From the NCBI GenBank assembly GCA_016711605.1, contig JADJSS010000045.1, positions 370,696 to 434,695 on the forward strand: a stretch of DNA of 64,000 nt, in the 5' to 3' direction. This document shows, in pieces, positions 1 to 9,235 of the stretch. This stretch comes from Saprospirales bacterium (GTDB taxonomy: Bacteria; Bacteroidota; Bacteroidia; Chitinophagales; JADIYW01). Every line of letters begins with the position of its first letter. The first letter of the stretch is position 1. Below the pieces are notes generated by a model that ran no database searches, was not told the DNA's origin, and worked only from the letters and a program-made list of their open reading frames with translations. The position numbers and the translations under genes are program-made.

Positions 1-1826
1 TCTTTAGTTTCCAGGTACTTGATTGATATTTATCCTCAAGAATCATTCTGTCTGCTTCCGTAAAAATCTGGTTACTGGTCCGAAAACACTTACTACACGA
101 ATCAATTCATCATCATTCGTAGCGTAATTTGAAAAATTGCCATCGTACTGCAAAAAGGAAGACACCTTTAAATTTATTTTTCGCACTCCATTCTGCTTTT
201 TCTGCAAATAATTTTTGTTGTTCCTGTTCTCTCTTTTTATCTTCTTCTGCAGCTTTTAAAATTGCCAGTTTGCTTTCAAATGAATAGTAGTCGCCGAAAT
301 TGGCTTCTGTTGCAGGTATGCAGAAATATAAACCGTCTGCCACATCAAATTTAACGCCTTCAGGTAGCCAACTGTTGTAGGCAGTTGGTAAATAGATGAT
401 GTAATAAATTTCATTATCTGCACTATAAATTTGTGCTACAAAATAAGCTTCGTAAGGTTTGTCTTTTTGATTTTGTTCAATAATAGTTTTAATTTTTGCC
501 GGTGTATTAAGATGTGTTGGCTTGTATTTCATATCACATAATGCAAATAACTTATCAATTTCTGCTTCGGTAAGTTTGTATTTGCTCATTACTTTCTGTT
601 TCTCTGCATCCGTTACTTCTACCATTTTGGATTTAAATTCCTTTTTAGGATGGTGCAGATAAATTCTTTCTGATGCAACTCTGAATCGCTCATTTGCAAA
701 ACCAATTGAAATTTCATCATAATATTTATCCTCTTTCCAGATACCTTTCTTTTGGGTGCCATCTGCAAAAGTAAGTACACCATTGCCTTCTTTTTTCCCA
801 TTTACATAATTGCCTTCATAACTATTGCCGCTGCTAAACTTTTCTTTACCTAAGCCGTGAAAAACATAAGCGTAGTTATTGAATATGCTGCTTAATTTTT
901 TAACTTGTCCTTCATAAAATACAAATCCATCTTCTGTGGCGAATTTTGCATTGCCAATTATATTTCCATCTTTGCAATTGCCTTTAATAGTATAACCATT
1001 GATGCTTTCAATGATGCATTCACCATTGTCGCAGGTAGAAGAAATACAAACAAACTCTAGCGTTTTTGAATTTACTTTATCTGCTGTAACGGTAAGCATA
1101 CTATTGTAGCGCAAGATTTTAAATGTATTATTGTTAAACGCACTTTCTTTAAAAATTTTTTGCTGCTTCAGGTCTTGATTTGTATCTGATGTTTTGTCCG
1201 TTGTATTCTGTAATAATATCATTGATTTTTAAACCGGCTTTTTCCGCAGGACTTGATTTTATTACTTTCAGAACGACTAACGAATCAGCACCTTTTGCGC
1301 CAAATATAAATCCGAATGAATAATTCTCATTTTTTAAAGAAACACTTGGTTTGTAATAGTCAGCAGCTAATGGTGTGGTAGAAACGGATTCTTTTCTGGT
1401 TATCTGAAAAAAGCCTTTTCCGTTTTCCGCTAATTTATCTGATGGCAAATGTGAGTTCAAATCGTTGGGTACATACATCAAATATAAAATATCATCTGCT
1501 CTGTCATATTTAAAATTACCGTTTTTAAATCCATTCAGTTCGCAAATTTTATACATTATATAAGCTACATCTGTATTTTTTTTGTTTTTTGGATGATTGT
1601 AAAAACTAGTGCTCGTTATTATTTTTTCTGCTTCGTCTGTTTTAATATTCAGTGCTTTTGCAATTACTTTTAATTGCTTGTCTTCTAATAAACTCCAGCC
1701 ATTTGAAGAATAATTATTAAAGTTCTCGATGTCATTTACGTAATATTTGGTTTTGTCTTTTATTTCCTGGGAAAAGAGTGAATTCACTATAAGCAAAAAT
1801 ATAAATAGTAGATTTAGTCGTATCAT
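1..1826 (-). pseudogene. Exported PDZ / MORN-repeat protein, frameshifted, cut by the window edge
   Basis: The N-terminus (start at 1826) has a signal peptide ending near SLFSQ. A PDZ core (SSPAEKAGLKINDIITEYNG) follows near residues 190-210. After a frameshift at the T run 1192-1195 the PDZ domain continues in another frame, followed by MORN-type repeats (YEGNYVNGKKEGNGVL). The frame breaks again near 160-170, where reading continues as LQYDGNFSNYATNDDEL, and near 65-75, where it continues as QIFTEADRMILEDKYQSS up to base 1. At least three single-base shifts therefore lie in one gene that runs out of the window. PDZ and MORN modules bind peptides or act as scaffolds; the exact role is unknown. 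Sequencing error is more likely than decay because each broken frame continues as good protein. Confidence 0.7.
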
Positions 1827-1892
1827 TTTAAAAAAAGTTGATATAAAATTAGTATATTTTCTTAATTAGAAAATACCATAAAACACGTAAAA

Positions 1893-1930
1893 ACAAAAAA
1901 AATGCCAATCAATAGATTAGCATTTTTTTA
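1893..1930 (-). terminator. Terminator after the alcohol dehydrogenase gene
   Basis: An inverted repeat (AAAAAAAATGC ... GCATTTTTTT, with inner AATC/GATT) lies between 1948 and the next gene. Read on the minus strand the hairpin is followed by a T run, as in a Rho-independent terminator. The A-rich other side could let it act in both directions. Confidence 0.65.
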
Positions 1931-1947
1931 AGTTTACTATATTGATG

Positions 1948-2994
1948 TTAAATAGTCGCCAAATCTATCACAAACCTGTATTTTACATCGCTTTTAATTA
2001 CACGTTCATAAGCTTCGTTGATGTAGTTGATATTGATGACTTCTACATCAGAAACGATATTGTGTACTGCGCAAAAATCCAGCATTTCTTGTGTTTCCGG
2101 AATTCCACCAATCGAAGATGCAGAAATACTTCTTCCATTTGACAATAAAGAAAACGCACTAAAATTTATTGGTGTAGTTGGAATACCAACCAACACTTGA
2201 ACGCCATTTGCAGCCAGCATTTTCAAATACATATCGTAGTTGTGTTCAGCAGAAACAGTATCGATTATAAAATTAAAATAGTTCGTGTATTCTTTTACTT
2301 GTGTTGCATCTTTGGTGTTGCAAAAATTATGTGCACCTAATTTTAATGCATCTGTTTCTTTATTTGGTGAAGTACTTAATACTGTAACTTCAGCACCAAA
2401 TGCTACTGCAAACTTCACAGCCATGTGTCCAAGTCCACCAAGTCCTAATACAGCAACTTTATGGCCTTTTCCAATATTCCATTTGCGAAGTGGTGAATAG
2501 GTAGTGATACCAGCGCAAAGCAATGGTGCCACACCATCTAACGGTAACTTATCGGAAACATGCAACACAAAGTTTTGATGTGTTACAATCTTGTTTGAAT
2601 AACCACCATAGGTTGGTGTTTTGCCATCTTTTTCAAAACCGTTATACGTAAAAACAGTTTTGCCAACTTCACAAAATTGTTCATATCCTTTTTTGCAGTT
2701 ATTACATTCTTGACAAGAATCTACCATACATCCAATTCCAGCTAAATCGCCTTCTTTGAATTTAGTTACATTGCTGCCTACTTTTGTAATGCGTCCAACT
2801 ATTTCATGTCCTGGAACCATTGGATATATACTTGGAAACCATTCGCTTCGTACTTGATGTATGTCTGAATGACAAACACCACAATATAAGATGTCAATTA
2901 AAACATCATCGGCACCTAATTCTTTTCTTTCAAAATTCCAAGGTGCTAATTTATCCTTTGAGTTCTGTACTGCGTAACTTTTTGCTGCTATCAT
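1948..2994 (-). CDS. Zinc-dependent alcohol dehydrogenase, cinnamyl-alcohol dehydrogenase / YahK type
   Basis: This is a 348-residue medium-chain dehydrogenase/reductase that interconverts alcohols and aldehydes with NAD(P)H in the cytoplasm. The catalytic zinc site is visible as Cys41 in CGVCHSD, His63-Glu64 in GHE and a later Cys in LLCAGITTYSP. The structural zinc lobe is CQECNNCKKGYEQFC near residue 95-110. The Rossmann motif GLGGLGHMAVK is near 180. Length and motif order match the NADPH-preferring CAD/YahK branch, whose members reduce a wide range of aldehydes, so the natural substrate cannot be deduced. The gene appears monocistronic, with its own terminator downstream. Confidence 0.9.
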   Translation of the reverse strand: MIAAKSYAVQNSKDKLAPWNFERKELGADDVLIDILYCGVCHSDIHQVRSEWFPSIYPMVPGHEIVGRITKVGSNVTKFKEGDLAGIGCMVDSCQECNNCKKGYEQFCEVGKTVFTYNGFEKDGKTPTYGGYSNKIVTHQNFVLHVSDKLPLDGVAPLLCAGITTYSPLRKWNIGKGHKVAVLGLGGLGHMAVKFAVAFGAEVTVLSTSPNKETDALKLGAHNFCNTKDATQVKEYTNYFNFIIDTVSAEHNYDMYLKMLAANGVQVLVGIPTTPINFSAFSLLSNGRSISASSIGGIPETQEMLDFCAVHNIVSDVEVININYINEAYERVIKSDVKYRFVIDLATI

Positions 2995-3056
2995 TTTTGT
3001 TTATTTGTTTAATTAAGTAGTAATGATACGATTTAAGAATTATTTTTTTTAAATAA

Positions 3057-4091
3057 TTATTCTATATTCAGTTTGCTGATTTTAATGCATTGTTTTGTAA
3101 CAAAGCTTTCAGAAAAATCTAAATATATAACATTTGGAATTCTTCCTTTTCTTATTTCATTCACAGCAATTAACGAATCTAAAACAGGTGCGATGCGAAC
3201 ATTAGCACTATCTGCTGTTTTATGAATACTTGGCGCATTTGGATTGATGGCACAATTAATAGCTTGTAATTCATTTTGTGTGATTTGCCAACTAAATTGA
3301 AATAAATGTTCACCATCATTTGAAAAATTACTGTATTCATTGAGCTGTGCTTGAATCATATCTTTTAAATAATGACTGTTTGTCCATCTTCCTTCTTTTG
3401 GTAAAAGAAACGAACCATTAAATAAACCATTTGCTCTGTTCGTAGATGTATTTGCTACACCATCAAAGATTAAAATTATTTTGCCAGAAGTGCCATTTCC
3501 AATTATATCTTTTATTGGTTGATGAATAAATGGCGTTGTTATCGGATTGGTTTCTTTATAAATTTTATTGCCTAAAATACGATTGAATAAATTCAATAAT
3601 GCAGTATCTGATGTTGATATATGACAAAAATGACTGATTTCAAAAAACACTAATTCTGCATGATTATCTAGAAATTTATTCACATCATTTAAAATGGTAG
3701 ACAATGCAGCACCTCTACAACCTAAACCATCACAATCTGTAGCATGATACGTATAAAAAGTATTGTTATAAAAAGTTGGACGAACATCAAACATACGGAT
3801 GCCTTGTATCAGTTGTTCGTTAAAATTTAATAGCTGCGTTTCTGTATTGCATGCATTTGCTCCAAAAGTGCAACTGGTTAATTGATAAATTCCAGCATCG
3901 TGTGCAGCTGGTAGCATGATGTCTAAAAGTGTAATATTTTTGGATGGATATTTTGTAATTAAATCATGCATCCAACTTTCTGGTTTTATTTCAATGGTTG
4001 GTGCTGCCTGCCTTGCGTTGTTTGGTGTTTCTTTCTTACAGGAAAATAGAAAGACAGACAGAAAAAGTAATGTGAAAAATTTGTATTCCAT
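3057..4091 (-). CDS. Lipoprotein with PI-PLC-X-like phosphodiesterase fold
   Basis: The 344-residue protein starts with a lipoprotein signal (LFLSVFLFSC, lipid-anchored Cys at residue 18). It contains two hallmarks of the phosphatidylinositol-specific phospholipase C X domain: PAAHDAGIY near residue 61, corresponding to the family's catalytic His in PGTHDSG, and GIRMFDVRPTFYN with YTYH near 97-115, corresponding to GIRxLDIR and the second His. Such enzymes cleave glycerophosphodiester or inositol-phosphate bonds. It is probably anchored in a membrane facing the periplasm or outside. The substrate is unknown. A group of paired cysteines (CTFGANAC, CDGLGC) suggests disulfides. Confidence 0.75.
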   Translation of the reverse strand: MEYKFFTLLFLSVFLFSCKKETPNNARQAAPTIEIKPESWMHDLITKYPSKNITLLDIMLPAAHDAGIYQLTSCTFGANACNTETQLLNFNEQLIQGIRMFDVRPTFYNNTFYTYHATDCDGLGCRGAALSTILNDVNKFLDNHAELVFFEISHFCHISTSDTALLNLFNRILGNKIYKETNPITTPFIHQPIKDIIGNGTSGKIILIFDGVANTSTNRANGLFNGSFLLPKEGRWTNSHYLKDMIQAQLNEYSNFSNDGEHLFQFSWQITQNELQAINCAINPNAPSIHKTADSANVRIAPVLDSLIAVNEIRKGRIPNVIYLDFSESFVTKQCIKISKLNIE

Positions 4092-4134
4092 GATGTGTTT
4101 TTATTGTGTAAGTTGAAGTTACATATAATTCAAC

Positions 4135-4169
4135 AAAAAAAGTTCGGAACTTTATAAGAGTTCCGAACT
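4135..4169 (-). terminator. Strong terminator after creD
   Basis: A perfect 11-bp inverted repeat (AGTTCGGAACT at 4141-4151 and AGTTCCGAACT at 4159-4169) has a 7-base loop. On the minus strand, the strand of creD, it is followed by a T run (A run at 4135-4140). Confidence 0.85.
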
Positions 4170-4193
4170 TTATTTAATCTAAGTAATAAAAGT

Positions 4194-5609
4194 TTATTCT
4201 ATCGAATCAGTACTTTCATACCATTTTATTTTTCTCGATAAATACATTACCACACACAACACAATAAACAATCCGATGCTTCCGATTAATAAAGCGTAGT
4301 CTTCTGAGCGTAATATCACAAACAAAAATCCGTATAAAATTATTAAAATACCTGCGAGCAATGCCATTAATTTGTTCTCGCTAAATATTGTTTTTGAATA
4401 CAACGAAATTAAAATGATAACTGCACCACTCGATAAAATATATGCTTTTGTAAAACCAATTTGTTCAGAAATGGAAAGTAATAAAACATAGAAAATGATA
4501 ATCGCTAATCCAACCAATAAATATTGAACAGGATGAATTTTGAAACCATTTAAAATTTCAGTAAATAAGAAAACTAAGAACGTCAACACAATAAACATAA
4601 TCGCATATTTTGCAGAACGCATACTTTTTTGATAATGATCTACAGGAATTAAAAGATTAACACCAAAAGCAGCTTCGTTGATATTGTATGAACTATTCGT
4701 CCATTCTTGCGGAAAGTTTCTATTTAAGTTCAATACTTTCCAATTTGCTTTAAAACCTTTATCATTAACTACGTTTGTATCTGTTATAAATGCACCATCA
4801 AAACTTGGTGTTTTATATGCTGATGAAAGTGAAACATTGGTTTCTTTTCCAATTGGAATAAAATATAAAGACGAACTACCATTCAAATCTAGTGTAAAAT
4901 CAAAATCAATTTTTGCTGCATCTTTTACATCTACTTTTGCACTCAAACCTGAAGAACCATTTGCTGAAACACCATTTACAGGAACCGCCATTGCAACATC
5001 TCTGTATTCACCATTGTTGTATGTTGGATTGTATTTGTTAGTATTTAATACAATATCATTATCGTCAATTCCTGGATTTAATTCTAAAGGTTGGTTGTTC
5101 CAGTTTATAGAAACACGTTTATTAATACCACGCAAATCTGGAATATGCAAAGAAACATATGCTTTTTCCCAAAGTACATTTTCTGGTGCAATACCTAATT
5201 TAGCAATGTCTATCTTACTAAAACTACCTTTTATTTTTAAATTAGTTGCATACACAACAGCATCGTAAATACTTCTGTGTTTGAGTTCTGTTTTTACATC
5301 ACCATCAATATCTAATTGTTCTGGTAAAAAATGTAAAGTACCAACTGTGTTAGTGTAAATTGTTTGTCCTTTTTCATTTTGAGAAGCCACTACTTCTTTA
5401 AACGGAATATTAATAATAGGTCCAGCAATGGTTTGTTGGTTTCCCCATTTTCCGCTAATTTCATTAATTACGTTTTGGCTTTGCATTTGCCGTTCAGAAA
5501 TTAAATTCTGAATCATGTAGGTTGGTATTAAAAGTACTAATACCAGAATGCCGACTGCAATAAATTTTACAGTGTGCGATGTTTTAATCCAATTGGAAAA
5601 ATTGCTCAT
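4194..5609 (-). CDS. creD: CreD-family inner-membrane protein
   Basis: The 471-residue protein has one N-terminal membrane segment (VKFIAVGILVLVLLIP), a large extracytoplasmic domain, and a bundle of about five helices from residue 335 to the end (AIMFIVLTFLVFLF and onward). This is the architecture of CreD (Cet, PF06123). The conserved stretch RQMQSQNVINEISGKWGNQQ, ending in a GP motif (IAGPIINIPF), sits right after the first helix. In enterobacteria CreD belongs to the CreBC regulon and affects colicin E2 tolerance and envelope stress, but no creBC genes are nearby and the biochemical function is unknown. The gene is monocistronic between its own promoter and terminator. Confidence 0.88.
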   Translation of the reverse strand: MSNFSNWIKTSHTVKFIAVGILVLVLLIPTYMIQNLISERQMQSQNVINEISGKWGNQQTIAGPIINIPFKEVVASQNEKGQTIYTNTVGTLHFLPEQLDIDGDVKTELKHRSIYDAVVYATNLKIKGSFSKIDIAKLGIAPENVLWEKAYVSLHIPDLRGINKRVSINWNNQPLELNPGIDDNDIVLNTNKYNPTYNNGEYRDVAMAVPVNGVSANGSSGLSAKVDVKDAAKIDFDFTLDLNGSSSLYFIPIGKETNVSLSSAYKTPSFDGAFITDTNVVNDKGFKANWKVLNLNRNFPQEWTNSSYNINEAAFGVNLLIPVDHYQKSMRSAKYAIMFIVLTFLVFLFTEILNGFKIHPVQYLLVGLAIIIFYVLLLSISEQIGFTKAYILSSGAVIILISLYSKTIFSENKLMALLAGILIILYGFLFVILRSEDYALLIGSIGLFIVLCVVMYLSRKIKWYESTDSIE

Positions 5610-5626
5610 ATTATTTTATTTTGATA

Positions 5627-5634
5627 CAAATTTA
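5627..5634 (-). promoter_or_regulatory. Candidate -10 element of creD
   Basis: The minus strand reads TAAATTTG, a full match to the Bacteroidota TAnnTTTG element, 17 bases upstream of the creD ATG. No convincing TTTG -33 box is visible. Confidence 0.4.
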
Positions 5635-5759
5635 GCTTGTTAAAACTTTGTTAAACGTTAGATTGTGTTACAAACTAAAAAACAATAGTGAAGAATTCTT
5701 AATTTCTTTAATTTTAAATGATAAAAGTAAGTAGATTTGAATTACAATATAAAATACAC

Positions 5760-6726
5760 ATGAAAAATATAGCAGTCTTTACATCAGGTGGTGATTCGCC
5801 AGGCATGAATGCATGCATAAGAGCAGTGGTTAGAACAAGTGTGCAAAAAGATATAAAGGTTTATGGTATTTTACATGGTTATGAAGGTATGATAAATGGT
5901 GAGTTTATTGATTTAGATTCACGTTCAGTTGGCAATATTATTCATCGTGGTGGCACTATTCTAAAATCTTCCAGAAGCAAAAGATTTATGACAGATGAAG
6001 GTAGGAAAGAAGCTTACAATCAATTAAAACAACGAAATATTGATGGTGTTGTTGCTATTGGTGGTGATGGTACATTTAAAGGTGCTTTAGAATTTTCTAA
6101 AGAATACAACATTCCATTTATTGGATTGCCAGGAACTATTGACAATGATTTATTTGGTACAGATTTTACCATTGGATATGATACAGCAGTAAATACAGCT
6201 GTAGAAGCCATTGATAAAGTTCGTGACACTGCAACGTCGCATGGTAGAATATTTTTTATTGAAGTAATGGGTCGCGATGTTGGATATATTGCATTAGCAA
6301 GTGGAATTGCTGGTGGTGCAGAAGATATTTTTATACCAGAAACTCATACAGATTTAAATGCAGTTTCTGATAAACTTAAAAAAATGTGCGCATAAAGAAT
6401 CCTATATTATTGTAGTTTCTGAAGGTGATGACGCAGGAAATGTGCATGAAATAGCATCTAAATTCAAAACGATGCATCCAGAATATGATATTAAGTATTT
6501 GGTGCTCGGACATTTATTGCGCGGTGGAAATCCGTCTGCTAACGACCGAATTTTAGCCAGTCGTTTAGGAATTGCCGCTGTAAATGCTTTAATCGATGGA
6601 AAATCCAATCAGATGATTGGCTGGAAAAATAATAAACTCAATTTTATTCCGTTGGAACAAGCCACAAAACATCATATAGAAATTGATAAAGAACTCAATG
6701 AAATTTTACAACTATTAAGTTATTAA
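5760..6726 (+). CDS. pfkA: 6-phosphofructokinase, ATP-type, one frameshift
   Basis: The product phosphorylates fructose 6-phosphate to fructose 1,6-bisphosphate, the committed step of glycolysis. The ATP loop TSGGDSPGMN follows the start directly, then GGDGT, the catalytic TIDND and the substrate motif EVMGRDVGY. The frame breaks in the seven-A run 6378-6384; six A would continue as KKCAHKESYIIVVSEGD and then LGHLLRGGNPSANDR, the conserved RGG/Asp-Arg end region. The repaired protein has about 321 residues, normal for PfkA. I chose ATG 5760 because the family begins MKNIAVxTSGGD; an in-frame ATG at 5718 adds an unrelated extension. An indel error is the likely cause of the split. Confidence 0.93.
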
Positions 6727-6750
6727 AGTTTAGGAAAATAGTCTAATACA

Positions 6751-6900
6751 TTATTGTCCAGGAAATTCATCTTGGATGCGAATAGGTTTTAATTGGTTAA
6801 AATTTAAATTTTCATAGTAACATTTAAATGCAAATAGAAATACAAATAATATGAAGTGCAATATAGCTGAGATAGAAATATTTTGTAGTTTGTTGTAGGA
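6751..6900 (-). other. Possible short membrane-protein reading frame or gene remnant
   Basis: The 500 bases between pfkA and ilvB hold no clear gene. On the minus strand a 49-codon open frame without an ATG encodes a hydrophobic stretch (AILHFILFVFLFAFKCYY) and ends in a natural-looking tail (LKPIRIQDEFPGQ). It may be the end of a decayed or frameshifted gene. I recognise no family. The rest of 6901-7200 is AT-rich with no visible signal. Confidence 0.2.
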
Positions 6901-7203
6901 TTAATTTTAGTATTTTTGATTATTAAAATTTCAATTACAAATGTATATTTTTTCCAAAACAAAATTATATCTGTTATGCTAACAGAACAAATTATATACT
7001 TAAAATTCGCTTTAAATATAAGTATTGTATAGTATACGTCTTATAATCCCACCTTATTATAATTTGTTTCAGTATCTTTCTTTCAGATTTATTTAGAATA
7101 CCTTGCCAAATATAATGCCTCCTCAACCAAAAAATAAACTGTTAAGAAATTACTATTTATCAAATCAAAATCAACTCTATTTTTTTATCAAACTCTATTT
7201 TAG

Positions 7204-7211
7204 TAGATTTG
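7204..7211 (+). promoter_or_regulatory. Candidate -10 element of the ilv cluster
   Basis: TAGATTTG matches TAnnTTTG and lies 24 bases before the ilvB ATG at 7236. It is the only match in the last 100 bases upstream. Confidence 0.4.
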
Positions 7212-7235
7212 TAATGAATTGTATTTTCTACATGT

Positions 7236-8954
7236 ATGGCTGATTCAACTAAAACACAAATTTCTGGTGCAGAGGCACTCATCAAATCACTAATTGCCGA
7301 AGGTATTGATGTCATTTATGGCTATCCAGGTGGTGCCATCATGCCAATTTACGATGCACTTTGGCATTACCAAGATAAAATTAATCATGTACTTACGCGT
7401 CACGAGCAAGGTGCCACACATGCAGCCGAAGGTTGGGCACGTGTAAAAGGCAAAGCTGGTGTATGTTTTGCTACTTCTGGTCCAGGTGCCACTAACTTAA
7501 TAACTGGTATCGCAGATGCCATCATGGATTCAACGCCAATGGTCTGTATCACCGGACAAGTTCCAAAACATTTATTAGGCACAGATGCGTTTCAAGAAAC
7601 CGATGTAGTTGGTATCACGATGCCAATTACCAAATGGAATTATCAAGTAACAAGTGCAGCCGAAATTCCAGCTGTTATTGCAAAAGCATTTTATATTGCC
7701 AATACAGGAAAACCAGGTCCGGTTTTAATTGATATTACCAAAAATGCGCAATTTGAATTAATGGAATGGAATGGCTACCAACCTTGCGAACACGTTCGTG
7801 GTTACCAGCCAAAATTAATTCCTGCACAAGATAAATTAGAACAAGCTGCTTCTATCATTAATTCAGCTAAAAAACCATTAATTATTGCTGGTCAAGGTAT
7901 TATAATATCTAAAGCAAGAGAAGCGTTAGAAGCATTTTCAGCTAAAACAGGTATTCCAGTAACAACTACGATGCAAGGTTTAGGTGGTTTTCATCCAGAA
8001 CATGCAAACTATGTAGGCATTCCTGGTATGCACGGAAACTATTCGGTAAACATTAAAATGAACGAATGTGATGTGATGATTGCAGTTGGTATGCGTTTCG
8101 ATGATCGTGTTACTGGTGATGTTTCTAAATTTGGCAAACAAGCAAAAATTATTCATATAGAAATTGATCCAGTTGAAATTGATAAAGTAGTAAAAACTGA
8201 AGTTGGTATTTGTGCAGATGCAAAAGAAGCATTAGAAGCATTGATTCCTTTGGTTAATGAAAGTACACATCAGGATTGGATTCAAACATTTAAAGAATTA
8301 GATAAAGAAGAAGAAGCAATTGTTATACAAAATGCGATTCATCCAACATCTGGTGGTATTAAAATGGGTGAAATCATGCATCTTATCGACCAAAAAACAA
8401 AAGGTGAAGCCATTATTATTCCAGATGTTGGTCAGCACCAAATGTATGCGATGCGCTATTATACTTACAAAAAACCAAACTCTTGGGTTTCCAGTGGTGG
8501 TTTAGGTACGATGGGTTTTTCTATTCCAGCGGCAATTGGCGCACAAATGGCAGCACCAGATCGTACAGTAGTAGTAATAGTAGGTGATGGCTGTTTTCAA
8601 ATGACGGTTCAAGAACTCGGTACCATTTGGCAAAATGATTTAAATGTGAAAATTGTAATCTTTAACAATAACTATTTAGGCATGGTTCGCCAATGGCAAC
8701 AATTGTTTTTTGATAACAGATATTCATCAGTAGAATTAAAAAATCCTGATTTTGTAACCATTGCTAAAGGTTTTAGATTAGAAAGTGCTAAAGTAGAAAA
8801 CCGCGAAGAACTATCTGCTGCTTTAGATACGATGTTTGCACACAAAGGTGGCTATGTTTTAGAAGTAGTAGTAGAAAAAGAAGAAAACTTATTTCCAATG
8901 GTGCCAAGTGGCATGGCTTGCAGCGATGTAATTTTAGAACCAGCTAAATCGTAA
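7236..8954 (+). CDS. ilvB: Acetolactate synthase, large catalytic subunit
   Basis: The enzyme condenses two pyruvates, or pyruvate and 2-oxobutyrate, into the acetohydroxy acids that start valine, leucine and isoleucine synthesis. The 572-residue length is typical. The catalytic glutamate is Glu57 in RHEQGA, the pyruvate/TPP N-terminal motif is GYPGGAIMPIYD, and the ThDP-Mg motif starts at VGDGCFQM and ends at NNNYLGMVRQW. The FAD-binding middle domain includes GMRFDDRVTGD. The gene is first of three closely spaced genes, followed after 7 bases by a regulatory-subunit-like gene and then ilvC. No leader peptide or T-box was seen upstream. Confidence 0.96.
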   Translation: MADSTKTQISGAEALIKSLIAEGIDVIYGYPGGAIMPIYDALWHYQDKINHVLTRHEQGATHAAEGWARVKGKAGVCFATSGPGATNLITGIADAIMDSTPMVCITGQVPKHLLGTDAFQETDVVGITMPITKWNYQVTSAAEIPAVIAKAFYIANTGKPGPVLIDITKNAQFELMEWNGYQPCEHVRGYQPKLIPAQDKLEQAASIINSAKKPLIIAGQGIIISKAREALEAFSAKTGIPVTTTMQGLGGFHPEHANYVGIPGMHGNYSVNIKMNECDVMIAVGMRFDDRVTGDVSKFGKQAKIIHIEIDPVEIDKVVKTEVGICADAKEALEALIPLVNESTHQDWIQTFKELDKEEEAIVIQNAIHPTSGGIKMGEIMHLIDQKTKGEAIIIPDVGQHQMYAMRYYTYKKPNSWVSSGGLGTMGFSIPAAIGAQMAAPDRTVVVIVGDGCFQMTVQELGTIWQNDLNVKIVIFNNNYLGMVRQWQQLFFDNRYSSVELKNPDFVTIAKGFRLESAKVENREELSAALDTMFAHKGGYVLEVVVEKEENLFPMVPSGMACSDVILEPAKS

Positions 8955-8961
8955 GAATCAT

Positions 8962-9201
8962 ATGAAACCACACAAAATACAATTCATTTCCTATAATCAA
9001 CCAATTTTAATTGGTCGATTTATGTTGATTTTTTCCAGAAGAAGAGTAGACGTTACGAATTTCTCTTTTCGTAAAATAGATGATAATGACGGCGAATTTA
9101 CCATTGAATTTAATGCTGAAGATTGGGCAGCCGAAAATTTATTAAAGCAAATTCAAAAACAAATCGATATTTTTGAAGCGAAATTGATACAATTAATCTA
9201 A
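8962..9201 (+). CDS. Short ACT-domain subunit of acetolactate synthase
   Basis: The 79-residue protein fits a single ACT domain: first strand KIQFISYN, a helix around LIGRFMLIFSRRRVDVTNF, and a last strand/helix ending EAKLIQLI. It lies 7 bases after ilvB and 34 before ilvC, so a small subunit (IlvN/IlvM) is expected here. The size matches the short IlvM type rather than the two-domain IlvN of roughly 160-190 residues. The small subunit activates the large one and usually carries valine feedback. The valine-binding Gly-rich loop of typical IlvN proteins is not obvious, so feedback sensitivity cannot be assumed. Confidence 0.75.
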   Translation: MKPHKIQFISYNQPILIGRFMLIFSRRRVDVTNFSFRKIDDNDGEFTIEFNAEDWAAENLLKQIQKQIDIFEAKLIQLI

Positions 9202-9235
9202 AATCCAAAATCTTAAATCTAAAAATTAGAATAAC

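Noticed and set aside
4678..5268. 196-codon open frame on the plus strand inside creD
   Set aside because: It lies wholly antisense to the well supported creD gene, has an unusual Phe/Ser/Pro-rich composition and no domain; typical shadow frame in AT-rich DNA.
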